Notes under the pieces: model-generated
What the model saw: the letters and a program-made list of their open reading frames with translations, nothing else
What the model was told of the DNA's origin: nothing
The model's database searches: none
Assembly: GCA_963693365.1 (NCBI GenBank)
Contig: CAVNZM010000001.1
Coordinates: 5,704,001 to 5,768,000 of the forward strand
Direction of reading: 5' to 3'
Length of the DNA stretch: 64,000 bases
From: Amoebidium appalachense
Lineage: Eukaryota; Ichthyosporea
Shown: positions 1 to 16,289 of the stretch, piece by piece
Position numbering within the stretch: the stretch's first letter is position 1
Layout of the letters: the number at the start of each line of letters is the position of its first letter
Position numbers and translations under genes: made by a program

Positions 1-522
1 TTTAACGTTTCCTTCATTGTTTCCCCATCATCTATGTTTGCTAAGATTACTTCGTGGGGAAGGAGGAAGTGGGGTGGGGGAGGAGATATAGTTGATGTTG
101 TGAAAAGGGATGGCTGTAGTCGATCGCTTCCAGTGAAGTGAGGTTAGACAGAAATAAGAATCGAGGAGAGAGGAAGAGCAGAGGGCCTAAACAAGGAGGA
201 ATGGATTTCGGCATTTATTTGACGCCGCCCACATCAATACAGTATTGTTGCAGTGTTCATATGTACGGCAATACACCAGGCTTAATAGTTTATATACTTT
301 CAGTATTGTTGCAGTGTTCATATGTACGGCAATACATTAGGCTTAATAGTTTATATACTTTATACTTAATACCCGTTTATTCCCATTGTGTCCATCTATA
401 CCTGCAGCACACCAAGCCCAATGTACATGTCCCTTTCCCTTCAAAACACTCCTAATCCTGTCCACCATTCATAGCCCAACCTCACAAGTACCTACCCCCC
501 TCCCAACCTTACCACCACGCAG
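1..522. other. Upstream stretch without a supported exon
   Basis: No convincing exon was found here, apart from the 61-bp tandem duplication listed separately. The stretch ends in a pyrimidine-rich tract and an AG acceptor at 521-522, directly before the first supported exon of the tryptophan-rich gene. That gene may therefore have further exons left of the window. Confidence 0.4.
240..361. repeat. 61-bp tandem duplication
   Basis: Two head-to-tail copies of a 61-bp unit (240-300 and 301-361) differ only at two adjacent bases (CC versus TT). The unit is not low complexity. The near identity indicates a recent local duplication upstream of the first supported exon. Confidence 0.9.
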
Positions 523-7684
<7,162 letters not shown>

Positions 7685-8265
7685 GTTTGCTGGATGGCCG
7701 AAAGTGGGTGCATTGCAGCAAGAATGAACAACTCAATGCATGCCCATGGTGGTTGGCTGGTTTGGCGGAATCCTAAATTTCATGAAAACTCTAAACACGG
7801 TTAAAGGGGGCTTCTTTAAGGGTTCCGGGTCGTGTTAGACCCGAAAGCGATTTGCGCTTTATGATTGGTGAGATGTGCATCAAACAACATTTTGGCCTGA
7901 CCCGAAAGGGCATATAGCTATAAATTAGCTTAAAGAAACCGCCATTAATCTAGTATGTCACGGTATGTAAAGCTGATGCGATGGAATGAACCAAGTATAA
8001 TTATCCGTATGTGAAAACCAAAGTGAATATGACTATATTCTAGAACATTGGAATTGATACGATAATCCTGTATGAAATTCCTTCTTTTTTTTTCTTTTGT
8101 TTTTAAAAAAATAAAAATAAAAAATAAAAAATTCATGGCCCACATTTCTAGAGCAGATGCCACCACACACTATGAGGGGGCGGAGTACACCAGTTGGTCG
8201 AACGCTTATTAGCACAACGGAGGCATGGGACCGCACGTAGATATGTGCATGTGTGTTTAAAAAGG

Positions 8266-8317
<52 letters not shown>

Positions 8318-8913
8318 CATACACCCAGCACCCATATGCATGTATTGGTAGCCGATAGGGGCTCCCAGATGAACCCAATGGCATGTATAATGTGTAGTCC
8401 TAATATTAGGCCGTGTTGTAATTATGTACACCTGGCCACTGAGGCAGAACCCTCAATATGATTATGAAAAATTAACCGACACGTGCACTTAATCAATAGT
8501 TCCTAACCGTCAAGTGTCCCAAAATGCCCAAAATGGGCCACAGGTTGGCTAAATATTATTCGAATTCAGGAATAAAACACGAAGGCTAGCAATATAGATG
8601 AAACCACGCGAGTGAAGTATTAATACTCCTCGGACCCCCCCCCCTCCCCCCCCTTTTCCCAGCCCTAGTGCTCGTGCACATGTGTCCTTAATGCGTGTGC
8701 ACCTGCCCCCCCCCCCCGCCCGCCGCCCCCCGCCGCCGCCGCCGCAGTATGTACATTTGCTTTTTGTGTTAAGTTTGTCACTGGTTGGTTGCAATTGTGT
8801 GTGTGGTGTGTGTGTGTATGTGCACGAGTGTGTACCACGATGTGTGTGTGTGTCCGTGTCCTTGTCACGGTGCACGGTGTGTGTGTGCACGTGTTCTTAG
8901 TGCCCCCCCCCCC

Positions 8914-8994
<81 letters not shown>

Positions 8995-9535
8995 AAAAGA
9001 GGAGCACCCCCAACAGCGCAGAAAAAGGACCCACAGGACAGTAGGGGGGCGCGGGGGGATCGGATTTCGGGGGGGGGGGGGGGGGGGGGGGGGGGAAGGA
9101 GGGATAAGATAACGGCCGAGAAAACATAAGATTCTAGACCCTAAACCGAATTTACCTGTTTTCCTAAAAGTGAGCAACCCCTGTAGGATCGGCATCTATT
9201 TGGGGGGAATGTGCTACAGGTAGGGTGAGCTGTGATAGTTGGCACCACCGAGGCCAACAGTACTTCCACCCAACAAAATATACATGTTAAAAATCGATGT
9301 TACTCTTAAATCATACAGATTTTTTTTGGTGTTTCCACGTGTCCACCATAGCATAGCGCATCAGATGCATGCCGCCGCACGGTGGTCTGTGTACATGGTG
9401 GAAACCCAAAACCCACAATTATTTTGGCATCCGATTGCACTTAATTTTGGTTTTGTTTTTTTGTTTTTGTCTACACCTTCAAAATGTCGGTATTTTTCTA
9501 GTTTTTGATATTGGTTGTTTATAAGCCTTCATTAT
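7685..9535. other. Intergenic region between the tryptophan-rich gene and the copia element
   Basis: I see no supported exon. Contents include an (AT)n microsatellite at about 8269-8313, mixed C runs at 8635-8760, a C run joined directly to an A run and an AGAA array at 8904-8998, and a G run at 9069-9095. The complex sequence here is more A/T rich than the exons. Confidence 0.5.
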
Positions 9536-9576
9536 GCTATGGCGCGGGGCAACAATCCAACCTCACTTGACCAAAG
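9536..9576 (+). pseudogene. Left fragment of a duplicated exon split by the retrotransposon
   Basis: The sequence before the 5' LTR resembles the start of exon 5 of the tryptophan-rich gene (about 5680-5716), sharing CAACAATCCA and a CTGACCAAAG-like end. The homology resumes in the same orientation after the 3' LTR. This fragment is more diverged than the right-hand one. Confidence 0.6.
9572..9576. repeat. 5-bp target site duplication, left copy (CAAAG)
   Basis: CAAAG lies directly before the TGTTGG start of the 5' LTR. It is repeated directly after the CCAACA end of the 3' LTR at 15456-15460. A 5-bp duplication is usual for copia integrases. Confidence 0.9.
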
Positions 9577-10341
9577 TGTTGGAGTACACTGGTACTCCCG
9601 GCTAGCAATGTCTGTTAGAGAAAGTTTCTGAGCAATTGAATAACTGTTTCAACACTCACTCGAGTGCATAGAGCTTTTGTTTACGGTCATATTCATATAT
9701 GGTAGTTATATGTTTGAGCCAAAACTGTACCAATGACGAGCTTCACTAGCAACGTGCTAATTGTGCTCATTAATTAATATTCCCGGTTCAGATGATGTCA
9801 TGTCTATATTTGCCACAGGATTCTATTCTTAGAGTGGTAGTGTGCTTTATTCCCGGATATTCTCAGAATATTTTTAGTTGTGTGAAGCAAGATTTACGTT
9901 TAACTGCAATTGGTGTGTTAAACACGTTTATTTGTGTGCTTTAGTGCAAGTTAACTAGCCACTCAACGTGCACAGTTAACTTTTATATCTTTAACGACTT
10001 GTTTTCATTGTGCTCTCTTTTCGGCCATGCTGTACATGGCCCACCACCAGGGTGCACACGAGGCCACCATGAGGTGGCCAACGACTATATAAAGCAGTGC
10101 CTCCCATGTCACAAACATGGGAAGCAGAACGTTTGATTTACACTTTTCTACTGTCGTTTCCAGTGCACAAAACACATAGACTAGTTACCCATCATACACG
10201 ACACTATGTCTGACAACTTACAGTTGCAGCAACTAGTCCAACTACTGGAGCAGAGGTTGGCCTCACAAGATGCAATCATTTCTGACTTACAGAAGGAACA
10301 ACGTGCACTAGAACTAGCTTCTATGAACACAATGTCCAACA
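9577..10341 (+). repeat. 5' LTR (765 bp)
   Basis: The LTR starts TGTTGG and ends CCAACA, a perfect 6-bp terminal inverted repeat. It holds a TATATAAA box at 10086-10093, about 120 bp upstream of the gag ATG at 10206. The last 136 bp of the LTR therefore encode the first 45 codons of gag. I saw no mismatch against the 3' LTR. Confidence 0.96.
10086..10093 (+). promoter_or_regulatory. TATA box of the 5' LTR
   Basis: TATATAAA sits in the expected U3 position. Transcription would start about 25-35 bp downstream, leaving a leader of roughly 85-95 nt before the gag ATG. The same box is at 15200-15207 in the 3' LTR. Confidence 0.7.
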
Positions 10342-11414
10342 GGGTTATGGGCCCCTCACGTAATGATTCCATCAAGTTCAAGGTCGACATCCCTCTCTTC
10401 ACTGGCATTGATAATGATTCAGGCACGGACTACCACACATGGGCCGAAACCATGTATGTCCAGCTTTCTGGTGCTGGTCTTCTCCACACCATCGCGCCCA
10501 GTACGGAGCACCCGGCTACCCGTGAACAGGTCGACACTGCCCGTTCCTACCTGTGGCAAGCACTCTCGATTGACGTGCGTTGTATCCTAGGGTTAACACG
10601 CACCACCACACCTGCGGAGATATGGTCGGCCCTATCTGCCCACTACCTGGAGCAATCTGAGGCCAATCAGTACGACCTTATCGGGCTGTACATGAATTCT
10701 ACGCCTGAACCTACGGACACCGCGACGAAATACGCCATGAAACTCCGCGGCTACGTGCGGCGCCTGGCCGATTACGGCACACAAATTGGTGATGCTCAAG
10801 TGCTGACCAAGCTCACCAACGACCTCGGCAAGGTGCCTTACTACGAAATGCCTGTAATTGCCTACAAGATGACACCCAAGCCTACCGTGATGGGCCTCCT
10901 CCAACAGCTACGGGCATATGAGACCAGCCACCCACGTGCACGTGTGACTACCAGCTCCGGGCCGGCCGCCTTCACCACACGGGCTCCTCAACCTGTCATC
11001 TGCCACGGCTGCGGCAAACCAGGCCACATCAAGTCTCAGTGCCCCAACGGCAACGGCCAACACAGCAACTCTGGCAACAACCGTGCCAGCACCTACCCCA
11101 AGGGTTCCTGCGTCAACCACCCACTGTCTACCAGTCACACTACCGCCATGTGCAAGGGGGGCAACCGTGCCAACGGCCGCAAACCTAAGGGTGGTCCCCT
11201 CCTGCCTGGGTCCTGCATCAACCACCCTGCCTCTACTACCCACACTACGGCACAGTGCAAGGGGGGGCTGACGCTCCCCGGGCTTTCCTCATGTCTAGCA
11301 ACGACTGTGGCACCAACAAGGTGCTCCTCGACTCTGGAGCCACTGACCATGTGTGCCCCCGGCCCGATGTGTTCATCAACATGCGTGCGGCGCCTTACTC
11401 CACGGTCCAAGTAG
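10206..11414 (+). CDS. gag: Gag polyprotein of the copia element
   Basis: The 402-codon frame starts at an ATG inside the 5' LTR. An N-terminal Gln/Leu-rich heptad region (residues 1-45) suggests a coiled coil. The middle resembles the copia gag (UBN2-type) domain, with a YHTWAETM block and a PAEIWSAL block. A CCHC zinc knuckle (CHGCGKPGHIKSQC) follows, and then two copies of a CX2HX5HX4C motif, each near a C-terminal CKGG. Codons 46-50 overlap the primer-binding site. After the G7 run at 11261-11267 this frame runs out of homology and reaches a stop, while the protease continues in the -1 frame. The last roughly 50 codons are therefore probably not authentic Gag sequence. Confidence 0.93.
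   Translation: MSDNLQLQQLVQLLEQRLASQDAIISDLQKEQRALELASMNTMSNRVMGPSRNDSIKFKVDIPLFTGIDNDSGTDYHTWAETMYVQLSGAGLLHTIAPSTEHPATREQVDTARSYLWQALSIDVRCILGLTRTTTPAEIWSALSAHYLEQSEANQYDLIGLYMNSTPEPTDTATKYAMKLRGYVRRLADYGTQIGDAQVLTKLTNDLGKVPYYEMPVIAYKMTPKPTVMGLLQQLRAYETSHPRARVTTSSGPAAFTTRAPQPVICHGCGKPGHIKSQCPNGNGQHSNSGNNRASTYPKGSCVNHPLSTSHTTAMCKGGNRANGRKPKGGPLLPGSCINHPASTTHTTAQCKGGLTLPGLSSCLATTVAPTRCSSTLEPLTMCAPGPMCSSTCVRRLTPRSK
10342..10354 (+). promoter_or_regulatory. Primer-binding site complementary to the initiator tRNA-Met anticodon arm
   Basis: The 13 nt directly after the LTR, GGGTTATGGGCCC, are the exact complement of the conserved eukaryotic initiator tRNA-Met anticodon stem-loop. Drosophila copia primes from this internal region using a 5' half-tRNA rather than from the tRNA 3' end. 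Here the site lies within the gag frame, and the CAU complement is an in-frame ATG at 10347. Confidence 0.85.
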
Positions 11415-12184
11415 CCGACAAGGGTGCATGTGCAGTGCTTGGGGTGGGCGACGTGTTCTTTTCCAGCACCATCGACGGCGTTACTGCGGTGCATCAGCTG
11501 ACGGATGTACTCTACGTGCCCTCCATCCCCGACACTCTCATCAGTGTGTTCACGGCAACTACCAACGGTGTTTTACCCCGCTTTGACACCCGCGGCGGCG
11601 TTAAGTTGTGCTACGGCGATCAAATTCTGGCCACCGGCTCGGCTGTCGGCACCAAGCTGTACCACATGGCGGTGTCTCTTCTGCGCGCGGACACAACCCC
11701 GGACGCCCAAACCACCACTGCTCCGCGTATCCTCAAGGTTACTGCCGACCTCAACACGTGGCACTACCGTCTGGGCCATGCTGGCATTGACGCTGTACGC
11801 TCGGTCATCAAGTCTGCAGGCCTGTTGGTGGGTGGCGGTGCCAAGTCTCCGGGTGTGTGTGAGCCCTGTGCCCTCGGCAAAGCCCACCGTGTTGCCTTCT
11901 CCGAATCAACTAGCCAAGCTCCCCGGGTCCTAGCCAAGGTTCACAGCGACATCAGCGGCCCCTTCCCTCCCGCGATCGGTGGTGCTCAGTACTTGGCGAC
12001 GTTCCACGACGAATTCACCGGCCACACCACGGCCGTGCCCCTCGTCAAGAAGTCGGACACACTGGCTGCATATGTGACGTACCACAAGGCGGCGGTTACC
12101 CAACACGGTGTTCCCATGCAGGTGTTTCAGTCCGACGGGGGGGGGCGAGTACATGGGCACGGCCTTCGGGGACTACAACCGTGA
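11255..12184 (+). CDS. pol: Protease and N-terminal integrase of the copia element (frame-shifted segment)
   Basis: This open frame is -1 relative to gag and overlaps its end. It carries the aspartic protease motif LLDSGATDH, then the GAG-pre-integrase zinc site (an HX4H-type WHYRLGH followed by CEPCALGK), then the integrase core with its first Asp in VHSDISG and its second in FQSDGGG. The first shift coincides with a G7 run (11261-11267). Read in gag phase, that run is a formal G GGG GGG heptamer, compatible with -1 ribosomal slippage, or it has lost one G. The frame fails at a G9 run (12137-12145), just after the second catalytic Asp, where eight G would keep phase. Confidence 0.92.
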   Translation: MQGGADAPRAFLMSSNDCGTNKVLLDSGATDHVCPRPDVFINMRAAPYSTVQVADKGACAVLGVGDVFFSSTIDGVTAVHQLTDVLYVPSIPDTLISVFTATTNGVLPRFDTRGGVKLCYGDQILATGSAVGTKLYHMAVSLLRADTTPDAQTTTAPRILKVTADLNTWHYRLGHAGIDAVRSVIKSAGLLVGGGAKSPGVCEPCALGKAHRVAFSESTSQAPRVLAKVHSDISGPFPPAIGGAQYLATFHDEFTGHTTAVPLVKKSDTLAAYVTYHKAAVTQHGVPMQVFQSDGGGRVHGHGLRGLQP

Positions 12185-14504
12185 GCATGGCATTCGCCAT
12201 CAGATCACTACCACCGGCTCTCCTCAACAGAATGGGACTGCCGAACGACTGAACCGGACCCTCCTCGACATGGTTCGGGCACTCCTGCAGCAGTCCGGCC
12301 TTCCGGTGGGATTCTGGGCCGAGGCAGCTGTGACCGCGGCTTTTATACGCAACATGCTCCCGTCGCGAGCCACCGGCAGCCAATCGTCTCCCGCTCTGCT
12401 GTGGACCGGCATTCCTCCCGACTACAGCCGGCTCCGTGTCTGGGGCTCTCCCTGCTACGTCCATCAACAGGATACACCGAAACTGGCGCCTCGTGCCGTC
12501 AAGGGCGTCTTCGTGGGCTACCCTCCTAACATCAAGGGCTACAAGGTCTGGATTCCAGCAGCACACAAGATGACCGTCAGCCGTGACGTGCAGTTCGACG
12601 AGGCTGCTATTCTGCACCCCCTCCGTGATGTCCCATCTGATTGGTCGACCGCACCGGCAATTCATCATTTTTTGGAGTCATCTGATTCGTCAAATCAGCC
12701 AGCCAATCACATCGTCCGGAATGATCAGCAATCTGATTCGTCTCGTCTGTCAGCCAATGGGACAGCGCCGAGTGATCAATTGGACATTCCGATCCTGCCC
12801 GAGCCTGCACATCGGCTCCCCCGGACGACCCGTAGTGGCGCTGTGTACAACGACCAACGTCGAGGCCCGACTGCCAACGTGGCTGCTGCTACGGCCCCCC
12901 TTGCCCCCCAGGCTACGGCTCCTGCATCAACACCCATCAAGGCTTCCACCATTGTTGTCCCCAAGACTGTCCGGGCTGCACTCAAGAGTCCCCAGCGTCT
13001 GAAATGGGAGGAGGCTGCACACCGTGAGCTCAAGGCCCTGGAAGACAACGGCACCTTCACCCTTGTGCCCCGTCCAGAGGATGGCTCCACTGTCATTCCG
13101 GTCGGCTGGGTCTTTACGGTCAAGCAGGACAACGTCGGCAACGTCACTGCTTTCAAGGCCCGGCTTGTGGCCCGGGGCAACTACCAGCAGCCTGGCCAGG
13201 ACTATTTCGTCACCGAGTCACCTGTGGCTGCGCTGGCTACCATCCGGCTGGTTTTGGCTACCTCCGTGGCCCAAGGTCTGCCTCTGCGCCACATCGACGT
13301 CAACACAGCATTCCTCAACGGCACCGTCAACGAGACCATCTACATTGAGCAGCCCCCTGGCTTCGTCAACCCCTCGGCCCCCCATGCTGTCGGCTTGCTC
13401 CACAAGGCGCTCTACGGCCTAAAACAGGCACCGCGCCAGTGGTATGAGGCCCTCCGTGACCATCTCCTCGACCAAGGCTTCATTGTGAGTGCTGCTGACC
13501 CGTGCCTGTTCATCAAGAATGCCGGGACCCCAACATTTATTGCCCTTGCTGCCTACGTGGATGACTTCACCGTGACGGCCGCCACTGATGCGCTCATCGA
13601 CGATTTTTTCACCAAGCTGGATGCTCGTTTCTCTGCCAAGGACCTGGGTCGTCCTACCCTGCTCATCGGGCACACTCTTACCTGGCTGGAGGACGGGTCT
13701 CTGCGTCTGGGCCATCGTCAACACATCATCGACTTGGCTGCCCGTTTTCGTCTCACCCACATGTCCGGCACCAAGACCCCCATCGTCCCGGGCCAGGCCA
13801 GTGAAAGCAACAAGACCCCAGCCTACAGCAAGAAGGAGGACTATGCCAGCCTGGTCGGTGCCCTGCTGTGGATTGCGCGTACCACCCGCCCCGACATTTC
13901 CCAGGCTCTGGGAGTCCTTACTCGACACATTCATGCGCCCACCGTCACCCACTGGACTATGGCTACCAGAGTTGTAAGCTACCTGCTGGCCACCATCGAC
14001 CTGGGTATTGTCTACCGTCCCGGCCCCCCCAACCTTGTTGGCTACTCCGACTCCGACTACGCCGAGGACCGCGACACCCGGCGCTCCACCACGGGCTATG
14101 TCTTCTTCATAAACTCCTCCCCTGTGTCCTGGGTGTCTCGGCTCCAGTCCATCACCACCCACAGCTCCACTGAGGCTGAATTTGTGGCCATGTCTGCTGC
14201 TACGAACGAGGCCCTATGGCTCAACTATGTGATGGACGACCTGGGCCTTAATCCTATCAATGAGCCCACCCCGGTGCCCATCCATGGGGACAATGAGTCT
14301 GCCCGGGCCCTGCTGGACACCCTGGGGGTTAAGCCCAAGACCAAGCACATCGACGTCCGCTACTGCTCCGTCAAGGAACATCACCTGCTGGGCAACATCA
14401 CTGTGGTCCCGGTGGCTTCTGCTGACAACAAGGCCGACATGTTCACCAAGGCCCTGTCTGCCTCTTTCTTCACCAAGGCCGTGGGGATGCTCAACATGTG
14501 CTGA
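12108..14504 (+). CDS. pol: C-terminal integrase, reverse transcriptase and RNase H of the copia element
   Basis: The authentic sequence begins near 12140, after the G9 run. The earlier ATG is out of phase with the integrase. The integrase catalytic Glu lies in PQQNGTAERLNR. The reverse transcriptase follows, with FKARLVARG, the IDVNTAFLNG catalytic Asp block, LYGLKQAPRQW and the YVDD box near 13553. The copia RNase H has DSDYAED, RRSTTGY, SSTEAEF and a terminal TKHIDVRY block. Translation ends at TGA 14502-14504. Length and order are typical of copia pol, and I saw no internal stop. Confidence 0.96.
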   Translation: MFPCRCFSPTGGGEYMGTAFGDYNREHGIRHQITTTGSPQQNGTAERLNRTLLDMVRALLQQSGLPVGFWAEAAVTAAFIRNMLPSRATGSQSSPALLWTGIPPDYSRLRVWGSPCYVHQQDTPKLAPRAVKGVFVGYPPNIKGYKVWIPAAHKMTVSRDVQFDEAAILHPLRDVPSDWSTAPAIHHFLESSDSSNQPANHIVRNDQQSDSSRLSANGTAPSDQLDIPILPEPAHRLPRTTRSGAVYNDQRRGPTANVAAATAPLAPQATAPASTPIKASTIVVPKTVRAALKSPQRLKWEEAAHRELKALEDNGTFTLVPRPEDGSTVIPVGWVFTVKQDNVGNVTAFKARLVARGNYQQPGQDYFVTESPVAALATIRLVLATSVAQGLPLRHIDVNTAFLNGTVNETIYIEQPPGFVNPSAPHAVGLLHKALYGLKQAPRQWYEALRDHLLDQGFIVSAADPCLFIKNAGTPTFIALAAYVDDFTVTAATDALIDDFFTKLDARFSAKDLGRPTLLIGHTLTWLEDGSLRLGHRQHIIDLAARFRLTHMSGTKTPIVPGQASESNKTPAYSKKEDYASLVGALLWIARTTRPDISQALGVLTRHIHAPTVTHWTMATRVVSYLLATIDLGIVYRPGPPNLVGYSDSDYAEDRDTRRSTTGYVFFINSSPVSWVSRLQSITTHSSTEAEFVAMSAATNEALWLNYVMDDLGLNPINEPTPVPIHGDNESARALLDTLGVKPKTKHIDVRYCSVKEHHLLGNITVVPVASADNKADMFTKALSASFFTKAVGMLNMC

Positions 14505-14681
14505 GCACCCGTCATCAACCAACTGCGCCCTCATACTTCAGGGGGGGGGAGAGAGTTGCATCCGACTGTGCAACTACGTGTACCATACTAAAATTGAGTA
14601 GGGGAATCTTTATTGTCTGTATTTTGTGCACCTGAAGCACTCGAGCTCAGTTGCATTAATTCATACCACAATTATCCAATT

Positions 14682-14690
14682 GAGTAGGGG
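14682..14690 (+). promoter_or_regulatory. Polypurine tract
   Basis: GAGTAGGGG ends exactly at the first base of the 3' LTR, as expected for the plus-strand primer. A near copy (TTGAGTAGGGG) lies at about 14595-14605. A longer G-rich purine tract is at 14540-14556. Confidence 0.8.
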
Positions 14691-15455
14691 TGTTGGAGTA
14701 CACTGGTACTCCCGGCTAGCAATGTCTGTTAGAGAAAGTTTCTGAGCAATTGAATAACTGTTTCAACACTCACTCGAGTGCATAGAGCTTTTGTTTACGG
14801 TCATATTCATATATGGTAGTTATATGTTTGAGCCAAAACTGTACCAATGACGAGCTTCACTAGCAACGTGCTAATTGTGCTCATTAATTAATATTCCCGG
14901 TTCAGATGATGTCATGTCTATATTTGCCACAGGATTCTATTCTTAGAGTGGTAGTGTGCTTTATTCCCGGATATTCTCAGAATATTTTTAGTTGTGTGAA
15001 GCAAGATTTACGTTTAACTGCAATTGGTGTGTTAAACACGTTTATTTGTGTGCTTTAGTGCAAGTTAACTAGCCACTCAACGTGCACAGTTAACTTTTAT
15101 ATCTTTAACGACTTGTTTTCATTGTGCTCTCTTTTCGGCCATGCTGTACATGGCCCACCACCAGGGTGCACACGAGGCCACCATGAGGTGGCCAACGACT
15201 ATATAAAGCAGTGCCTCCCATGTCACAAACATGGGAAGCAGAACGTTTGATTTACACTTTTCTACTGTCGTTTCCAGTGCACAAAACACATAGACTAGTT
15301 ACCCATCATACACGACACTATGTCTGACAACTTACAGTTGCAGCAACTAGTCCAACTACTGGAGCAGAGGTTGGCCTCACAAGATGCAATCATTTCTGAC
15401 TTACAGAAGGAACAACGTGCACTAGAACTAGCTTCTATGAACACAATGTCCAACA
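14691..15455 (+). repeat. 3' LTR (765 bp)
   Basis: Identical by eye to the 5' LTR, at a constant offset of 5,114 bp. It includes the TATA box at 15200 and the 5' coding end of gag. Confidence 0.96.
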
Positions 15456-15475
15456 CAAAGCACGAGCCACCATAG
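15320..15475 (+). other. Truncated gag mini-ORF created by the 3' LTR
   Basis: Because the LTR carries the gag start, the 3' LTR also opens a 51-codon frame. It holds the first 45 gag codons, then a few host-derived codons, and ends at TAG 15473-15475. Transcripts from the 3' LTR promoter would encode this coiled-coil N-terminal fragment. Whether it is expressed is unknown. Confidence 0.6.
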
Positions 15476-15607
15476 CCAATGGGGTGCTAAGAGTTCTGGA
15501 TGGAGGCAAAAGGATTGGCAGTAAAATGCGGCCATACGACCATGCACACAGTGCAATACGTAGTGCTCCAGCTGTGGCCATGGGCTGTCGATTGGGGGGA
15601 GAATCTT
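15456..15607 (+). pseudogene. Right fragment of the duplicated exon after the retrotransposon
   Basis: About 150 bp match exon 5 of the tryptophan-rich gene (5712-5860) at roughly 95 percent. An extra base in GGGGTGCTAAGAG and an added G before GAGAAT disturb the frame. Homology ends near 15607. With the 9536-9576 fragment it forms one duplicated exon piece, split by the copia insertion. The right copy of the CAAAG target duplication is at 15456-15460. Confidence 0.8.
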
Positions 15608-15712
15608 AAGTGCTGTGGGGGCAGGGGGGCAAGAGGGGGGGGGGGGGGGGGGAAGGGAGGGGGAGGGAGGGGGAGAGAGTGAGGGGGGGGGGGGGGGGGG
15701 GGTATGTGTGAA

Positions 15713-15746
<34 letters not shown>

Positions 15747-15950
15747 ATGGAAGGGTAGCTCAAGAGAGAATCGTTTGGGGCGGGGGAAGGGGGGCAGGGG
15801 GGGGGGGGGGGGGGGGGGGGGGAGGGCGGAATCCCCAAGATCACGTGTATATTCATTTGCGGGTGAGGACGCGCATGCGCGCCTAGACACAGCTGAACGC
15901 TGATATAAATGTCACAATCCTGTGTGACTCCCCACCCCAGCTACACAACA
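15608..15950. repeat. G-run and (GT)n low-complexity stretch
   Basis: Poly-G runs at 15639-15651, 15685-15701 and 15799-15821 flank a GT microsatellite at 15717-15745. No exon was seen. Confidence 0.8.
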
Positions 15951-16258
15951 TAATGTGTGAGCGGACATATCACCAGACCTATGCACACTCACACCCACAC
16001 GTACACACACACACGGACATGCACAAACACACATGCACATGCTCGTGCACTCACACACTGTTTAACTCCTACCTGGCTCTCCGATGTCCTGGGCAAATTG
16101 CTGTCATGCCACCCGACTCTGTTGATAAGCCCAGTGCCCACCCACACGGAGGGCTGGGAGTCCTTGGTCTGCGGGTGCATCATGTGGGTGTAGAGAGTGA
16201 GTATAGGGGTATATGGTATACAGTGTGTGTGTGTCTGTGTGTGTGTCTGTGTGTGTGT

Positions 16259-16289
<31 letters not shown>

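Larger units (their letters stand above)
9577..15455 (+). mobile_element. Ty1/copia LTR retrotransposon, near-intact, identical LTRs
   Basis: The element is 5,879 bp, with two 765-bp LTRs that look identical by eye and a matching 5-bp target duplication. Internal order is primer-binding site, gag with zinc knuckle, protease, integrase, reverse transcriptase and RNase H, then a polypurine tract. Integrase before reverse transcriptase is diagnostic of copia. Two single-base frame changes in G runs (near 11261 and 12137) break the coding sequence into three frames. Identical LTRs imply a very recent insertion, so these changes may be sequencing errors or very young lesions. The element is inserted in a decayed copy of an exon of the tryptophan-rich gene. 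Unusually, the gag start lies within the LTR. Confidence 0.97.
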
